Shown here in pieces: positions 8,227-16,346 of a stretch of DNA of 42,170 nt; position 1 is the first letter of the stretch, and every line of letters begins with the position of its first letter. The position numbers and the translations under genes are program-made. Origin of the DNA: Streptococcus cristatus (GTDB taxonomy: Bacteria; Bacillota; Bacilli; Lactobacillales; Streptococcaceae); contig NZ_KQ969062.1 in NCBI RefSeq assembly GCF_001578775.1, forward strand, positions 1,654,509 through 1,696,678. The letters are read 5' to 3'. The notes below the pieces were generated by a model. It had not been told where the DNA came from, did no database searches, and saw nothing but the letters and a program-made list of their open reading frames with translations.

Positions 8227-8935
8227 AACCACCTAGATATGCTTTTCGGACTTCGTCAGAAGCGAGAAGCTCTTGACCAGTTCCAGACAGAACGATTTTT
8301 CCTGTTTCAAGAACATAACCGCGGTCTGCGATAGATAGTGCTTTATTGGCATTTTGCTCAATCAAAAGCACAGTTGTCCCCTGCTTTTGGATATCTTGAA
8401 TGATATCAAAGATTTCTTGAATGAAAATTGGCGCTAGCCCCATTGATGGCTCATCCAAGAGCAAGAGCTTAGGAGTAGACATGAGTGCTCGCCCCATAGC
8501 CAACATCTGCTGCTCACCACCCGAAAGGGTTGCAGCATCTTGGTTTTTACGCTCTTCCAAGCGTGGGAAACGAGAGAAGACCTTTTTGAGATTGGCTTGA
8601 TTTTCTTCACGATTTTTCTTAAGAAAAGCTCCCATTTCAAGGTTTTCCAAGACAGTCAAACCTGGGAAAATATGGCGTCCTTCTGGAACCTGTGAGAGCC
8701 CTGCAGCCACAATCTTTTGAGCAGGCACTTTTTGAATTTCATTACTTAAAAATTCAATCTTCCCAGCACTTGGGCGAACCAAACCAGAGATCGTGCGGAG
8801 GATGGTCGTTTTACCAGCACCATTGGCACCGATAAGGGAAACAACCTCTCCTTCGTTGACTTCAAAGCTGACATCACGGACAGCCTGAATCATGCCATAG
8901 TGGACAGATAGGTTTTCAACTTTGAGCATGGACAT
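8225..8935 (-). CDS. livF: Branched-chain amino acid ABC transporter ATPase LivF
   Basis: One of two ATPases driving Leu/Ile/Val import at the inner face of the membrane. Walker A GANGAGKTT (about 36-44), signature LSGGEQQMLAMGRAL (about 138-152), Walker B LLLLDEPSMGLAP and H-loop region IEQNANKAL are all present. The SMGLAP version of the D-loop and the 236-residue length are typical of LivF rather than LivG. Its start overlaps the livG stop, and it is the last gene of livJHMGF. Confidence 0.95.
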   Translation of the reverse strand: MSMLKVENLSVHYGMIQAVRDVSFEVNEGEVVSLIGANGAGKTTILRTISGLVRPSAGKIEFLSNEIQKVPAQKIVAAGLSQVPEGRHIFPGLTVLENLEMGAFLKKNREENQANLKKVFSRFPRLEERKNQDAATLSGGEQQMLAMGRALMSTPKLLLLDEPSMGLAPIFIQEIFDIIQDIQKQGTTVLLIEQNANKALSIADRGYVLETGKIVLSGTGQELLASDEVRKAYLGG

Positions 8936-9699
8936 TAGGCTTCACCTCCTAGATAAGCTTCAATAACGCGTTTGTCATTCTTAATCTCATCTGGTGTGCC
9001 GTGGGCAATCAAGCGACCGTACTCTAGTACGTAGATGCGCTCAGTTACTTCCATAACCAGACTCATATCATGCTCAATCAGCATGATGGTAATGTTAAAT
9101 TCATTTTTAATCCTACGGATCAGGGCAGTCAGCTCAGCTGTTTCCTGTGGATTCATCCCAGCAGCTGGCTCATCCAAGAAGAGAATCTTTGGCTCTGTGG
9201 CAAGCGCTCGGACAATCTCCAGACGACGCTGTTGACCATAAGCCAAATTTTTAGCCAAGGTTTCTGCTTCCTTATCCAAATCAAAAATAGCCAGCAATTC
9301 CAGAGCTTTTGCTTTCAATTCCTCTTCATTTTTATAAAATGCTGGAAGACGGAAGAAAGAAGCCAATACATGAGGTTTATGATGATTACCGAAAGCAATC
9401 AGTACATTATCCAAAACAGTTAAATCTTTAAAAAGACGGATATTTTGGAAAGTCCGGCTGAGACCCAGTGTTGCAATCTTGTAAGGTGTTTTACCATTCA
9501 GCAAATGACCATCCAAAGTAACCGTTCCCTCACTCGGTTCATAAACACCCGTCAAAAGGTTGAAAAGAGTTGTTTTTCCAGCACCGTTAGGCCCGATAAG
9601 ACCGACCAGTTCCCCTTCGTTCAATTCCAGAGTCACATCACTAACAGCTGTTAGTCCTCCAAAATTTTTGGTTAATTTTTTCACATCAAGAAGTGCCAT
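8935..9699 (-). CDS. livG: Branched-chain amino acid ABC transporter ATPase LivG
   Basis: Second ATPase of the LIV importer, pairing with LivF. Walker A GPNGAGKTTLF (about 37-47), the LivG-specific LSRTFQNIRLF block, signature LAYGQQRRLEIVRAL and Walker B ILFLDEPAAGMNP with the family AAGMNP sequence. 254 residues, normal. Start and stop touch livM and livF (single-base junctions), showing tight coupling. Confidence 0.96.
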   Translation of the reverse strand: MALLDVKKLTKNFGGLTAVSDVTLELNEGELVGLIGPNGAGKTTLFNLLTGVYEPSEGTVTLDGHLLNGKTPYKIATLGLSRTFQNIRLFKDLTVLDNVLIAFGNHHKPHVLASFFRLPAFYKNEEELKAKALELLAIFDLDKEAETLAKNLAYGQQRRLEIVRALATEPKILFLDEPAAGMNPQETAELTALIRRIKNEFNITIMLIEHDMSLVMEVTERIYVLEYGRLIAHGTPDEIKNDKRVIEAYLGGEA

Positions 9700-10652
9700 T
9701 ATTCTTTGACCTCCTTATTCTTTTTAAAGAGCTTAGCCAAGCTAAATTCCCAAGTACCAAGCAAGCCGCCTGGACGGAAAATCATCACCAAGATTAGGGC
9801 AAGCGAATAAACAATCATCCGAACGCTTGAGATATCTTGTAAAAGCATATTGAGGATACCCAGTACCACTGCCGCAACGATTGCTCCAGTCACTGATCCA
9901 AGACCGCCAAAAACGACGATAATCAAGACATTGATTGTATTGATAAAGGAATAGTCTTTTGGTACAACAGAACCGACAAATCCAGCCTGCAAAGAACCTG
10001 CAATAGAAGCTGTAATAGCCCCAAAAACGAAAGCAATGACTTTAATTTTTGTTGTATTGACACCAACAGACTCTGCTGCAATCTCGTCCTCGCGAACAGA
10101 CAAGGTGCTACGTCCGATAGGACTGCGTAGGAAGTTAAGAGTCAAAATAGTTGTAATTACGACAAAGACATAAACCAACTGCCAAGAGGTAAAGTTAGGA
10201 ATGGATAGGATACCTGCCGCACCATTAGTTAGATCGCCTCCATTGACAATCAAAATCCGGATAATTTCAGAAACACCCAGCGTCGCAATTGCCAAATAGT
10301 CTCCCTTTAAGCGCAGGGTCGGAATACCAACAAGCAGAGCTACTGCACCTGCAATCACAGCGCCAACCAACATAGCAATAAAGAAAGTACCATAGTTTGG
10401 AGATTTAGAGCCCATAATAGCTACTGCATAGGCACCAATGGCCATAAAGCCAGCATGCCCAAGCGAGAATTGCCCAGAAAAACCAACGATAAGATTGAGG
10501 CCAACAGCCAAGATAATATTAATCCCAATCTGCTCAAAAATTTGCAGATAGAAAGGATTGAGAATACCTGTGCTAGCAAGCACTGTCATCAATAGATAGC
10601 CAAAGAGGATCAGAGCAAGCCATAACGCATTTACTTTTAAATTATTTTTCAT
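9699..10652 (-). CDS. livM: Branched-chain amino acid ABC permease LivM
   Basis: Membrane subunit of the LIV importer, 317 residues with about eight to nine hydrophobic segments. The family blocks LNLIVGFSGQFSLGHAGFMAIGAYAVA (about 53-79), TLRLKGDYLAIATLG and GGLGSVTGAIVGA-like GGLGSVTGAIVAAV are visible. It partners LivH to form the channel. It begins 3 bp after livH ends. Confidence 0.95.
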   Translation of the reverse strand: MKNNLKVNALWLALILFGYLLMTVLASTGILNPFYLQIFEQIGINIILAVGLNLIVGFSGQFSLGHAGFMAIGAYAVAIMGSKSPNYGTFFIAMLVGAVIAGAVALLVGIPTLRLKGDYLAIATLGVSEIIRILIVNGGDLTNGAAGILSIPNFTSWQLVYVFVVITTILTLNFLRSPIGRSTLSVREDEIAAESVGVNTTKIKVIAFVFGAITASIAGSLQAGFVGSVVPKDYSFINTINVLIIVVFGGLGSVTGAIVAAVVLGILNMLLQDISSVRMIVYSLALILVMIFRPGGLLGTWEFSLAKLFKKNKEVKE

Positions 10653-10655
10653 ACA

Positions 10656-11537
10656 TTACACCTTCTCTTTCACGTTTTTACCTAGAATACCAGCTGGACG
10701 AACCAATAGAATGATAATTAAGATCGCATACACAATTGCATCACGGAAATCTGACAATCCAACTGCTGTTGCAAAAGTTTCCAAGAGACCGATTACAAAA
10801 CCACCCAAAGCTGCCCCTGGGATGATACCGATTCCGCCCAAAACTGCAGCAACGAAGGACTTGATACCCGGGGTCATTCCCATCAGTGGTTCAAGTGAGT
10901 TGTAGTAAAGAGCAATCAGCACCCCTGCTGCTCCTGCCAAGGCTGAACCCAAAGCAAAAGTAAAGCTGATCGTACGATTGACATTAATCCCCATCAGCTG
11001 GGCAGCATCGCTATCCACGGAAACAGCCCGCATGGCTTTACCCATTTTCGTCTTTTGCACAATAAACTGCAAACCAACCATGAGTAAAATAGAAATTCCC
11101 AAAATCATCAGTTGAATATTGGAAATTGAAATTGGCCCAAGCGTATAACGCACTGTTTTAATCACTTGAGGGAAGGAGCGAGTATTGGCACCTACAAAGA
11201 AGACCATCCCGTACTCCAAGAGGAAAGAAACCCCAATTGCTGTGATCAAAGCAGCAATCCGTGTTGAATTGCGCAAAGGACGATAGGCTAAGAACTCAAT
11301 CACTACACCAAGGATCGCTGTTCCAACCATAGATAAAATAAGGGCTACAAAGAAGTTTAGGTGAAGGGTGTTAATCAGGTAATATCCCATAAAAGCACCA
11401 ATCATATAAATGTCTCCATGCGCGAAATTAATCAGTTTGATAATTCCATAAACCATGGTATAACCCAAGGCCAGAAGCGCATAAACACTCCCCAAAATCA
11501 ATCCATTAGCCAATTGCTGAAGAAATTGTTCGAGCAT
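10656..11537 (-). CDS. livH: Branched-chain amino acid ABC permease LivH
   Basis: Second membrane subunit, 293 residues, with the signature start LANGLILGSVYALLALGYTMVYGIIKLINFAHGD (about 9-42) and VLGGIGIIPGAALGGFVIGLLE near the C terminus, the cytoplasmic coupling region. The start follows a ribosome site AGAAAGAGTGG. It is separated from livJ by about 140 bp containing a hairpin that probably lowers its expression relative to the binding protein. Confidence 0.95.
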   Translation of the reverse strand: MLEQFLQQLANGLILGSVYALLALGYTMVYGIIKLINFAHGDIYMIGAFMGYYLINTLHLNFFVALILSMVGTAILGVVIEFLAYRPLRNSTRIAALITAIGVSFLLEYGMVFFVGANTRSFPQVIKTVRYTLGPISISNIQLMILGISILLMVGLQFIVQKTKMGKAMRAVSVDSDAAQLMGINVNRTISFTFALGSALAGAAGVLIALYYNSLEPLMGMTPGIKSFVAAVLGGIGIIPGAALGGFVIGLLETFATAVGLSDFRDAIVYAILIIILLVRPAGILGKNVKEKV

Positions 11538-11649
11538 TCCACACCACTCTTTCTAATATAAAATAAGAGCAGAAACAACAATCTCAGACGAAGCCTTGTC
11601 TTGCCGTCTCTACTCAAACATCATAAGCAAGTAAGAAACAAGTCAAAGA

Positions 11650-11669
11650 CTGGGTTTGTCCCCAGCCTC
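11650..11669 (-). terminator. Intercistronic hairpin between livJ and livH (attenuating terminator)
   Basis: CTGGG and CCCAG form a short stem about 10 bp after the livJ stop, followed on the minus strand by TCTTTG rather than a full T run. This is a likely leaky terminator that would make more receptor than transporter mRNA. On the minus strand the sequence starts GAGGCTGGGGACAAA, a motif also found at 22.8 kb and 41.5 kb. Confidence 0.5.
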
Positions 11670-11676
11670 AGACCCT

Positions 11677-12837
11677 TTATTCAGGTTTAACTGTTTCAAC
11701 AGTTTCTACTTTACCATCTTTCAAACCAATCATCAAGGCTGTCTTCACAGGATTGTGATCTTTATCGATGGTAATAGATCCAGTAACTCCTTCAAAGTCT
11801 TTTAACTTAGCAAGGTTATCTTTAATATCTACAGATGTTTTTGCACCCTTAGATGCTTCTGCTGCCATATAAACTGCGTCATATGAAAGGGCTGCAAACA
11901 TTGAAGGTTCTTCGTTATATTTAGCTTTGTAAGCTGCAACGAATTTCTTCGCTTTATCTGTCATGTCACCTGAAGTTGAGAAACCAGATACATAATAAAC
12001 ATTAGTTGCCGCTGCTGGAGTTGCTTGCTCAACAAACTTGGCATCGCTAAATCCATCAGGTCCAACGATTGTTTGGTTAATTCCCAAACCACGCGCTTGG
12101 TTCACCAATTTACCAGCTTCTGTGTAATAACCTGGCACAATCAGTGCATCAAAGTCTTTACCTTTGATTTTTGTCAAAGCAGCTTGGAAGTCTGAGTCAC
12201 CAGAAGCGAAAGTTTCTGTCGCAACGATTTCACCCTTATATTCTTTCTTGAAAGCTTCTGCCATTCCTTTTGCATAATCGCTTGAATTATCATAGTAGAG
12301 AACAACCTTTTTAGCTTTCAAAGTATCAGTTACATATTTAGAAATGATTTTACCTTGGTAACCATCAGTAAAGGTTGCACGGTACAAATAATCTTGTTTG
12401 TTTGTCAAATCATCTTGTGTAGCACTTGGTGTTACCAAAGGAACGCCTGCTTTACCAGCATTTGCAATTGCGGCAGCTACGGCACCTGAAGTTGCAGGAC
12501 CAATGATTGTATTAACTTTATCTTGAGTTACCAAGCTTGTAGAAATAGTAGCAGCTTCTGCAGTTTCTGATTTGTTGTCTTTATCAATTACTTCGATTTT
12601 CTTACCGTCTACACCGCCAGCTGCGTTGATTTCATCAACAGCAAGTTGAGCACCGTGTTGTTCTGCAGTACCGTAAGCTGCTACAGCGCCAGTTTCTTCA
12701 AAGTTGAAACCGAACTTAAGTGTTTTACCGATTTCTGTTCCAGTAGCAGATGAGTTGTTTGTAGAAACTTCTCCACAGGCTGCTAGAAGCGCAGCACTAG
12801 CAAAAGCTACAAGCGAAAGTGCAAATTTTTTCTTCAT
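11677..12837 (-). CDS. livJ: Branched-chain amino acid binding lipoprotein LivJ
   Basis: Extracellular solute receptor of the LIV importer. A signal peptide ends in lipobox LLAACG (Cys about residue 21), followed by a Ser/Asn-rich tether. The periplasmic-binding type I fold follows: FNFEETGAVAAYGTAEQHGAQLAVDEINAAGGVDGK (about 49-84), IGPATSGAVAAA and PSATQDDLT. 386 residues. It is the first gene of the operon with a strong promoter and a CodY-like site in that promoter, and it is followed by a leaky hairpin. Confidence 0.96.
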   Translation of the reverse strand: MKKKFALSLVAFASAALLAACGEVSTNNSSATGTEIGKTLKFGFNFEETGAVAAYGTAEQHGAQLAVDEINAAGGVDGKKIEVIDKDNKSETAEAATISTSLVTQDKVNTIIGPATSGAVAAAIANAGKAGVPLVTPSATQDDLTNKQDYLYRATFTDGYQGKIISKYVTDTLKAKKVVLYYDNSSDYAKGMAEAFKKEYKGEIVATETFASGDSDFQAALTKIKGKDFDALIVPGYYTEAGKLVNQARGLGINQTIVGPDGFSDAKFVEQATPAAATNVYYVSGFSTSGDMTDKAKKFVAAYKAKYNEEPSMFAALSYDAVYMAAEASKGAKTSVDIKDNLAKLKDFEGVTGSITIDKDHNPVKTALMIGLKDGKVETVETVKPE

Positions 12838-12889
12838 GAATAATCTCCTCTATTTTGTTTTTTGCTTTGTTTGCAAATGATATAGTAAG

Positions 12890-12918
12890 AATATACCGAA
12901 TTATCTGACAATTGTCAA
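12890..12918 (-). promoter_or_regulatory. livJ: livJ promoter (TTGACA-N17-TATATT)
   Basis: On the minus strand the -35 TTGACA (12913-12918) and -10 TATATT (12890-12895) are 17 bp apart, a near-consensus vegetative promoter. A TGACAATTGTCA palindrome covers the -35 element. An AGAGGAG ribosome site precedes the start codon. Confidence 0.85.
12899..12913 (-). promoter_or_regulatory. CodY-like box in the livJ promoter spacer
   Basis: AATTGTCAGATAATT matches the CodY consensus AATTTTCWGAAAATT at 13 of 15 positions and lies between -35 and -10, where binding would block RNA polymerase. CodY control of BCAA import is established in Gram-positive bacteria; the site itself is a prediction. Confidence 0.7.
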
Positions 12919-12936
12919 CCCAAAGAAGCCATTTTT

Positions 12937-13206
12937 TTAAATAATAGCGTTTTCTTGGTTTCTAAATAAACTTCCAACAAAATTCGTATCCAGATTTTGA
13001 ATCTTGCAAGTCTGGATTTTTTTGATATAGGACTCTTTTGACAGGCTCTCCTTCAGAGAATCTGCCTGATCTTTTGCCACATAAAGCTGCAAATAACGGT
13101 GTTTCTTAGAATGATAAATAATATCTCCAACATGAGCCAGCTTCTTGGCATCTCGATTATAGTATAGATGAATGATGAAGCCCATTCGTTCCTCTTTTTT
13201 AAACAT
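12937..13206 (-). CDS. ylbG: YlbG-family (DUF2129) small protein
   Basis: An 89-residue cytoplasmic protein of the conserved Firmicute DUF2129 family: [35 protein letters not shown] (start about residue 9), with a short C-terminal tail. Family function is not firmly known. I kept the first ATG, which has a GAGAGGA ribosome site; a second ATG at residue 8 also has AGAGGA. It has its own -10 (TATAAT at 13239-13244, minus) right after the clpP terminator and sits between clpP and livJ, the order I recall in pneumococcus. Confidence 0.85.
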   Translation of the reverse strand: MFKKEERMGFIIHLYYNRDAKKLAHVGDIIYHSKKHRYLQLYVAKDQADSLKESLSKESYIKKIQTCKIQNLDTNFVGSLFRNQENAII

Positions 13207-13238
13207 GACAATCCTCTCTGGTCATTTGTACTCTATTG

Positions 13239-13244
13239 ATTATA
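13239..13244 (-). promoter_or_regulatory. -10 element (TATAAT) for ylbG
   Basis: TTGATATAATC on the minus strand, 30-odd bp before the ylbG start, with a TGa extension and no good -35. It lies immediately after the clpP terminator. Confidence 0.5.
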
Positions 13245-13246
13245 TC

Positions 13247-13275
13247 AAAAAAAGCCCGCAAATGGGGCATTTTTC
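13247..13275 (-). terminator. clpP terminator
   Basis: GCCC and GGGC stem with a 7-base loop, A-rich before and TTTTTTT after on the minus strand. It lies about 20 bp past the clpP stop. Confidence 0.75.
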
Positions 13276-13292
13276 GTAGTTATAAATGAAAA

Positions 13293-13883
13293 CTAGCTAA
13301 GATTATTATTAGCCATGATTTCATCGATAAAACCATATTCCAAGGTTTCTTGGGCACTCATCCAGTAATCACGTTCTGCATCTGCGTGAATCTGCTCAAC
13401 CGATTTACCAGAATTGTCGGCAAGAATTTGCTCCAAGGTCCTACGAGTCTTAAGCAAATGCTCTGCTGCAATAGCCATATCTGTTTGCTGAGTACCTCCA
13501 CCAGTACCACCCATTGGCTGGTGAATCATATACTCTGCATTTGGAAGCATGAAACGTTTGCCCTTAGCTCCGCTAGATGCGATGATAGTTCCCATGCTAG
13601 CTGCCATTCCCATGACAATTGTCTGCACATCAGACTTGATGAAGTTCATGGTATCCACAATCGCCAATCCCGCTGACACAGAGCCACCAGGAGTATTGAC
13701 ATAAAGATAGATGTCTTTGGTGCTGTCTTGTGCATCTAGGAAAAGCAGCTGCGCAATAACAGAATTAGCCATATTGTCCTCAACAGGACCTGTCAGCATG
13801 ATAATACGGTCTTTTAAAAGACGTGAGTAAATGTCATAAGAACGTTCACCACGGCTGGTTTGTTCAATAACTACAGGAATCAT
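13293..13883 (-). CDS. clpP: ATP-dependent Clp protease proteolytic subunit
   Basis: Tetradecameric serine protease core that degrades proteins unfolded by ClpC/ClpE/ClpX. With the start at 13883 ([17 protein letters not shown]) it is 196 residues. The catalytic triad is visible: Ser96 in GMAASMGT, His121 in YMIHQPMGG, Asp in ERDYWMS. An in-frame ATG at 13901 covers the AAGGAGAA ribosome site and is rejected. The promoter contains a perfect CtsR site, so heat and stress induction is expected. Confidence 0.97.
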   Translation of the reverse strand: MIPVVIEQTSRGERSYDIYSRLLKDRIIMLTGPVEDNMANSVIAQLLFLDAQDSTKDIYLYVNTPGGSVSAGLAIVDTMNFIKSDVQTIVMGMAASMGTIIASSGAKGKRFMLPNAEYMIHQPMGGTGGGTQQTDMAIAAEHLLKTRRTLEQILADNSGKSVEQIHADAERDYWMSAQETLEYGFIDEIMANNNLS

Positions 13884-13915
13884 GAATATTTTCTCCTTCA
13901 TTCGATCTATTCATT

Positions 13916-13944
13916 ATTATATCTTTTTGGTCAAAAAAGGTCAA
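13916..13944 (-). promoter_or_regulatory. clpP: clpP promoter (TTGACC-N17-TATAAT)
   Basis: On the minus strand -35 TTGACC (13939-13944) and -10 TATAAT (13916-13921) are 17 bp apart. The CtsR heptamers overlap the -35 and the spacer. Confidence 0.85.
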
Positions 13945-13945
13945 A
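13929..13945 (+). promoter_or_regulatory. CtsR operator at clpP
   Basis: GGTCAAA-AAA-GGTCAAA, an exact tandem-heptad match to the CtsR consensus. CtsR represses clp and groE genes in streptococci until heat or protein stress. Placement over the -35/spacer fits direct repression. Confidence 0.93.
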
Positions 13946-13954
13946 TATTTGCTT

Positions 13955-13974
13955 TCTCTGTCGGATGACAGAGA
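13955..13974. repeat. Hairpin upstream of the clpP promoter
   Basis: TCTCTGTC-GGAT-GACAGAGA, a perfect 8 bp stem and 4-base loop between upp and the clpP promoter. There is no T run on either side, so it is not a classical terminator; it may slow read-through from upp. Confidence 0.5.
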
Positions 13975-14054
13975 ACAGCGCTGAGATTATCTTTGGTTTA
14001 GAAAGCACAAATCCACCGGTTTGGCAGAACTTTCCTTTTTGTAACTTCTAGCTA

Positions 14055-14684
14055 TTATTTTGTGCCAAAGAGGCGGTCACCAGCATCTCCGAGACCTGGA
14101 ACGATGTAGCCATGTTCATTAAGATGATCATCAAGGGCAGCAGTGAAAATATCTACATCAGGATGAGCATCCTGCAAGGCTTTAACACCTTCTGGAGCAG
14201 ACACTAAGCAGACAAAGGTGATGTTGCTTGCGCCACGTTTCTTCAGAGAATCTACAGCCAAAATAGCAGATCCACCCGTAGCCAACATTGGATCGACAAC
14301 AAAGATTTGACGTTGGTCAATGTCTTCTGGCAATTTTACCAAATATTCAACTGGCTTCAAGGTTTCTTCGTCACGGTACATTCCAATGTGGCCGACTTTA
14401 GCAGCAGGAACCAAGCTCAGGAGACCATCTACCATACCGATACCAGCCCGCAAGATTGGGACGATAGCCAATTTTTTCCCTGCAATCTGCTTTTGAACTG
14501 TTTTCGTAATTGGTGTTTCAATTTCTACATCTTCAAGTGGTAAATCGCGCAAAACTTCGTATCCCATCAGCATTGCGATTTCATCTACCAATTCACGAAA
14601 AGCTTTGGTAGAGGTATCTGTACGACGCAAGATAGACAATTTATGCTGAATAAGTGGATGAGCGATAACTTCAAGTTTTCCCAT
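14055..14684 (-). CDS. upp: Uracil phosphoribosyltransferase
   Basis: Salvages uracil to UMP with PRPP. The 209-residue protein shows the type I PRTase loop [14 protein letters not shown] (about 126-139), [13 protein letters not shown] and the uracil-binding C-terminal [18 protein letters not shown]. Start set at 14684 ([12 protein letters not shown]) with GAAGGAAA upstream; the longer frame from 14705 includes the ribosome site. It is transcribed alone after the ftsY terminator and lies upstream of clpP. Confidence 0.97.
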   Translation of the reverse strand: MGKLEVIAHPLIQHKLSILRRTDTSTKAFRELVDEIAMLMGYEVLRDLPLEDVEIETPITKTVQKQIAGKKLAIVPILRAGIGMVDGLLSLVPAAKVGHIGMYRDEETLKPVEYLVKLPEDIDQRQIFVVDPMLATGGSAILAVDSLKKRGASNITFVCLVSAPEGVKALQDAHPDVDIFTAALDDHLNEHGYIVPGLGDAGDRLFGTK

Positions 14685-14717
14685 GATTGGATTTCCTTCT
14701 TTCAATTTTTTCTTCTT

Positions 14718-14726
14718 ATTATATCA
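14718..14726 (-). promoter_or_regulatory. Extended -10 of upp
   Basis: TGATATAAT on the minus strand about 35 bp upstream of the upp start, with no consensus -35. It lies just past the ftsY terminator. Confidence 0.5.
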
Positions 14727-14735
14727 AAAAAGAAG

Positions 14736-14764
14736 AAAAAAGGCTTGCAACAAGCAAACCTTTT
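14736..14764 (-). terminator. ftsY operon terminator
   Basis: AAAAGG.TTGC and GCAA.CCTTTT pair around an AACAA loop with one internal mismatch, followed by a T run on the minus strand. It closes the rnc-smc-HAD-HAD-ftsY operon. Confidence 0.75.
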
Positions 14765-14825
14765 CATCTATTTTGATTACTTTTTGATAGAAGAGTTTGA
14801 TTTCAATTTAGGCTTTATTGATAGA

Positions 14826-16343
14826 CTATTGCACCAAACCTTCTAAGAGGCCTCTCATAAAGTTCTCAGAATTAAACTCGCCGATGTCGTCAATTTTCTC
14901 GCCAAAACCAATCAGCTTCACTGGAATATCCAGTTCCTGACGAATGGCAAGCACAACACCACCACGCGCTGTTCCGTCAATCTTAGTTAGGACAATACCA
15001 GTCACAGGCGTAATTTTTGAAAATTCTTTGGCCTGAACCAGTGCATTTTGACCCGTAGAGGCATCCAAGGCTAGGAAGGTTTCGTGCGGCGCTGATGGAT
15101 CTACCCGCTTGATAATACGACCGATTTTTTCCAGCTCTGCCATGAGATTGTCCTTATTTTGCAAGCGACCAGCTGTATCAATCATGAGAATATCGACATT
15201 TTCAGCCTTGGCTCTTTCCAAACCGTCAAACACTACACTGGCTGGATCGCTCTTTTCTGGGCCAGTCACGACTGGCACGTCTACTCGACGCCCCCACTCA
15301 GCCAACTGGGCAACGGCTCCAGCTCGGAAGGTGTCTGCTGCCACCAGCATCACTTTTTTACCTTCTTGCTTGTATTTATAGGCTAATTTGCCTATTGAGG
15401 TCGTCTTCCCTACTCCATTTACACCGACGAAGAGCATGACTGTTAGACCATTTTGAAAATTGATTTTCTCATTGAAACGGCCGTCTTTCTCATAGATATC
15501 GACCAATTTTTCAATGATGAGTTGGCGCAAGGCTTCTGGTTTCTTAGCATTTTCCAGACGAGCTTCATAGCGCAGATCTTCAGTTAGATTGGAAGCTACC
15601 TGTACACCGACATCACTAGTAATCAGCAGTTCTTCCAGGTCTTCAAAGAAATCTTCGTCAACTGAGCGGAAATTAGCAAAGAAGGCATTGAGACGAGCAC
15701 CAAAGCCAGTCCGAGTCTTTTTTAGACTGCGGTCATACTTGTCTTGGACACTCTCTTCTTGGTATTCAGTAGAAATCTCAGCTGTTTCTGCGGGAGTCTC
15801 ACTTTCGACTAGAACCTGTTCTTCCTCCGCCTCTTCTCCATACTCTGTCGAGTCTACTTGTGAGGAAGTGCTTGCTTCCTGCTTGCTAGACACCTCTAGC
15901 TCTGGTTTATAGCTGATTTGCTCTCTAGCTGCAGCCAAACGCTCCTGCAATTCTTGGTAATAATCTCTCGCTTCTGATTCACTACTACTTTCCAAAGCTT
16001 GATTTGCTGAAGTTTCAGACTGCTCTTCTACCTCAATCAAAACTTGTTCAGGGCTTTCCTCGTCTTCAAGCATTGGCTCAGATAAGTCAGCTTGTTGAGC
16101 AGTTAGGGCAAATTCCTGCTCAGAAATTGCTGAAACTGCGGACTCTATTTTCTCTTCTGGCACAGATTCTACTACCGGAGTTTCCGCTGTTTCTTCATTA
16201 GAAGCAGCAAGGGGCTGGAAATCTGTCTCAGATGGAACTTCAATCTCTGTAGTCTGATAACTCTCCTCTACCTGTTCCTCTATCTGGGGCTTTTCTTCAA
16301 GTTCCTCTTTTTTACGTCCAAAAAGACGGTCAAATAATCCCAT
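14826..16343 (-). CDS. ftsY: Signal recognition particle receptor FtsY
   Basis: Membrane-associated GTPase that docks SRP-bound ribosomes for cotranslational insertion. Residues 1-200 or so are a very acidic, Glu/Gln/Ser-rich A domain. The NG domain follows: G1 GVNGVGKTTSIGKLA (about 307-321), AADTFRAGAVAQL, G3 DTAGRLQ, ITGIVLTKIDG-type VTGIVLTKIDGTARGG and IGFGEKIDDIGEF. 505 residues, longer than FtsY homologues I know, with the extra length in the acidic region. It is the last gene of the operon and starts 3 bp after the upstream HAD gene ends. Confidence 0.96.
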   Translation of the reverse strand: MGLFDRLFGRKKEELEEKPQIEEQVEESYQTTEIEVPSETDFQPLAASNEETAETPVVESVPEEKIESAVSAISEQEFALTAQQADLSEPMLEDEESPEQVLIEVEEQSETSANQALESSSESEARDYYQELQERLAAAREQISYKPELEVSSKQEASTSSQVDSTEYGEEAEEEQVLVESETPAETAEISTEYQEESVQDKYDRSLKKTRTGFGARLNAFFANFRSVDEDFFEDLEELLITSDVGVQVASNLTEDLRYEARLENAKKPEALRQLIIEKLVDIYEKDGRFNEKINFQNGLTVMLFVGVNGVGKTTSIGKLAYKYKQEGKKVMLVAADTFRAGAVAQLAEWGRRVDVPVVTGPEKSDPASVVFDGLERAKAENVDILMIDTAGRLQNKDNLMAELEKIGRIIKRVDPSAPHETFLALDASTGQNALVQAKEFSKITPVTGIVLTKIDGTARGGVVLAIRQELDIPVKLIGFGEKIDDIGEFNSENFMRGLLEGLVQ

Positions 16344-16346
16344 TCT

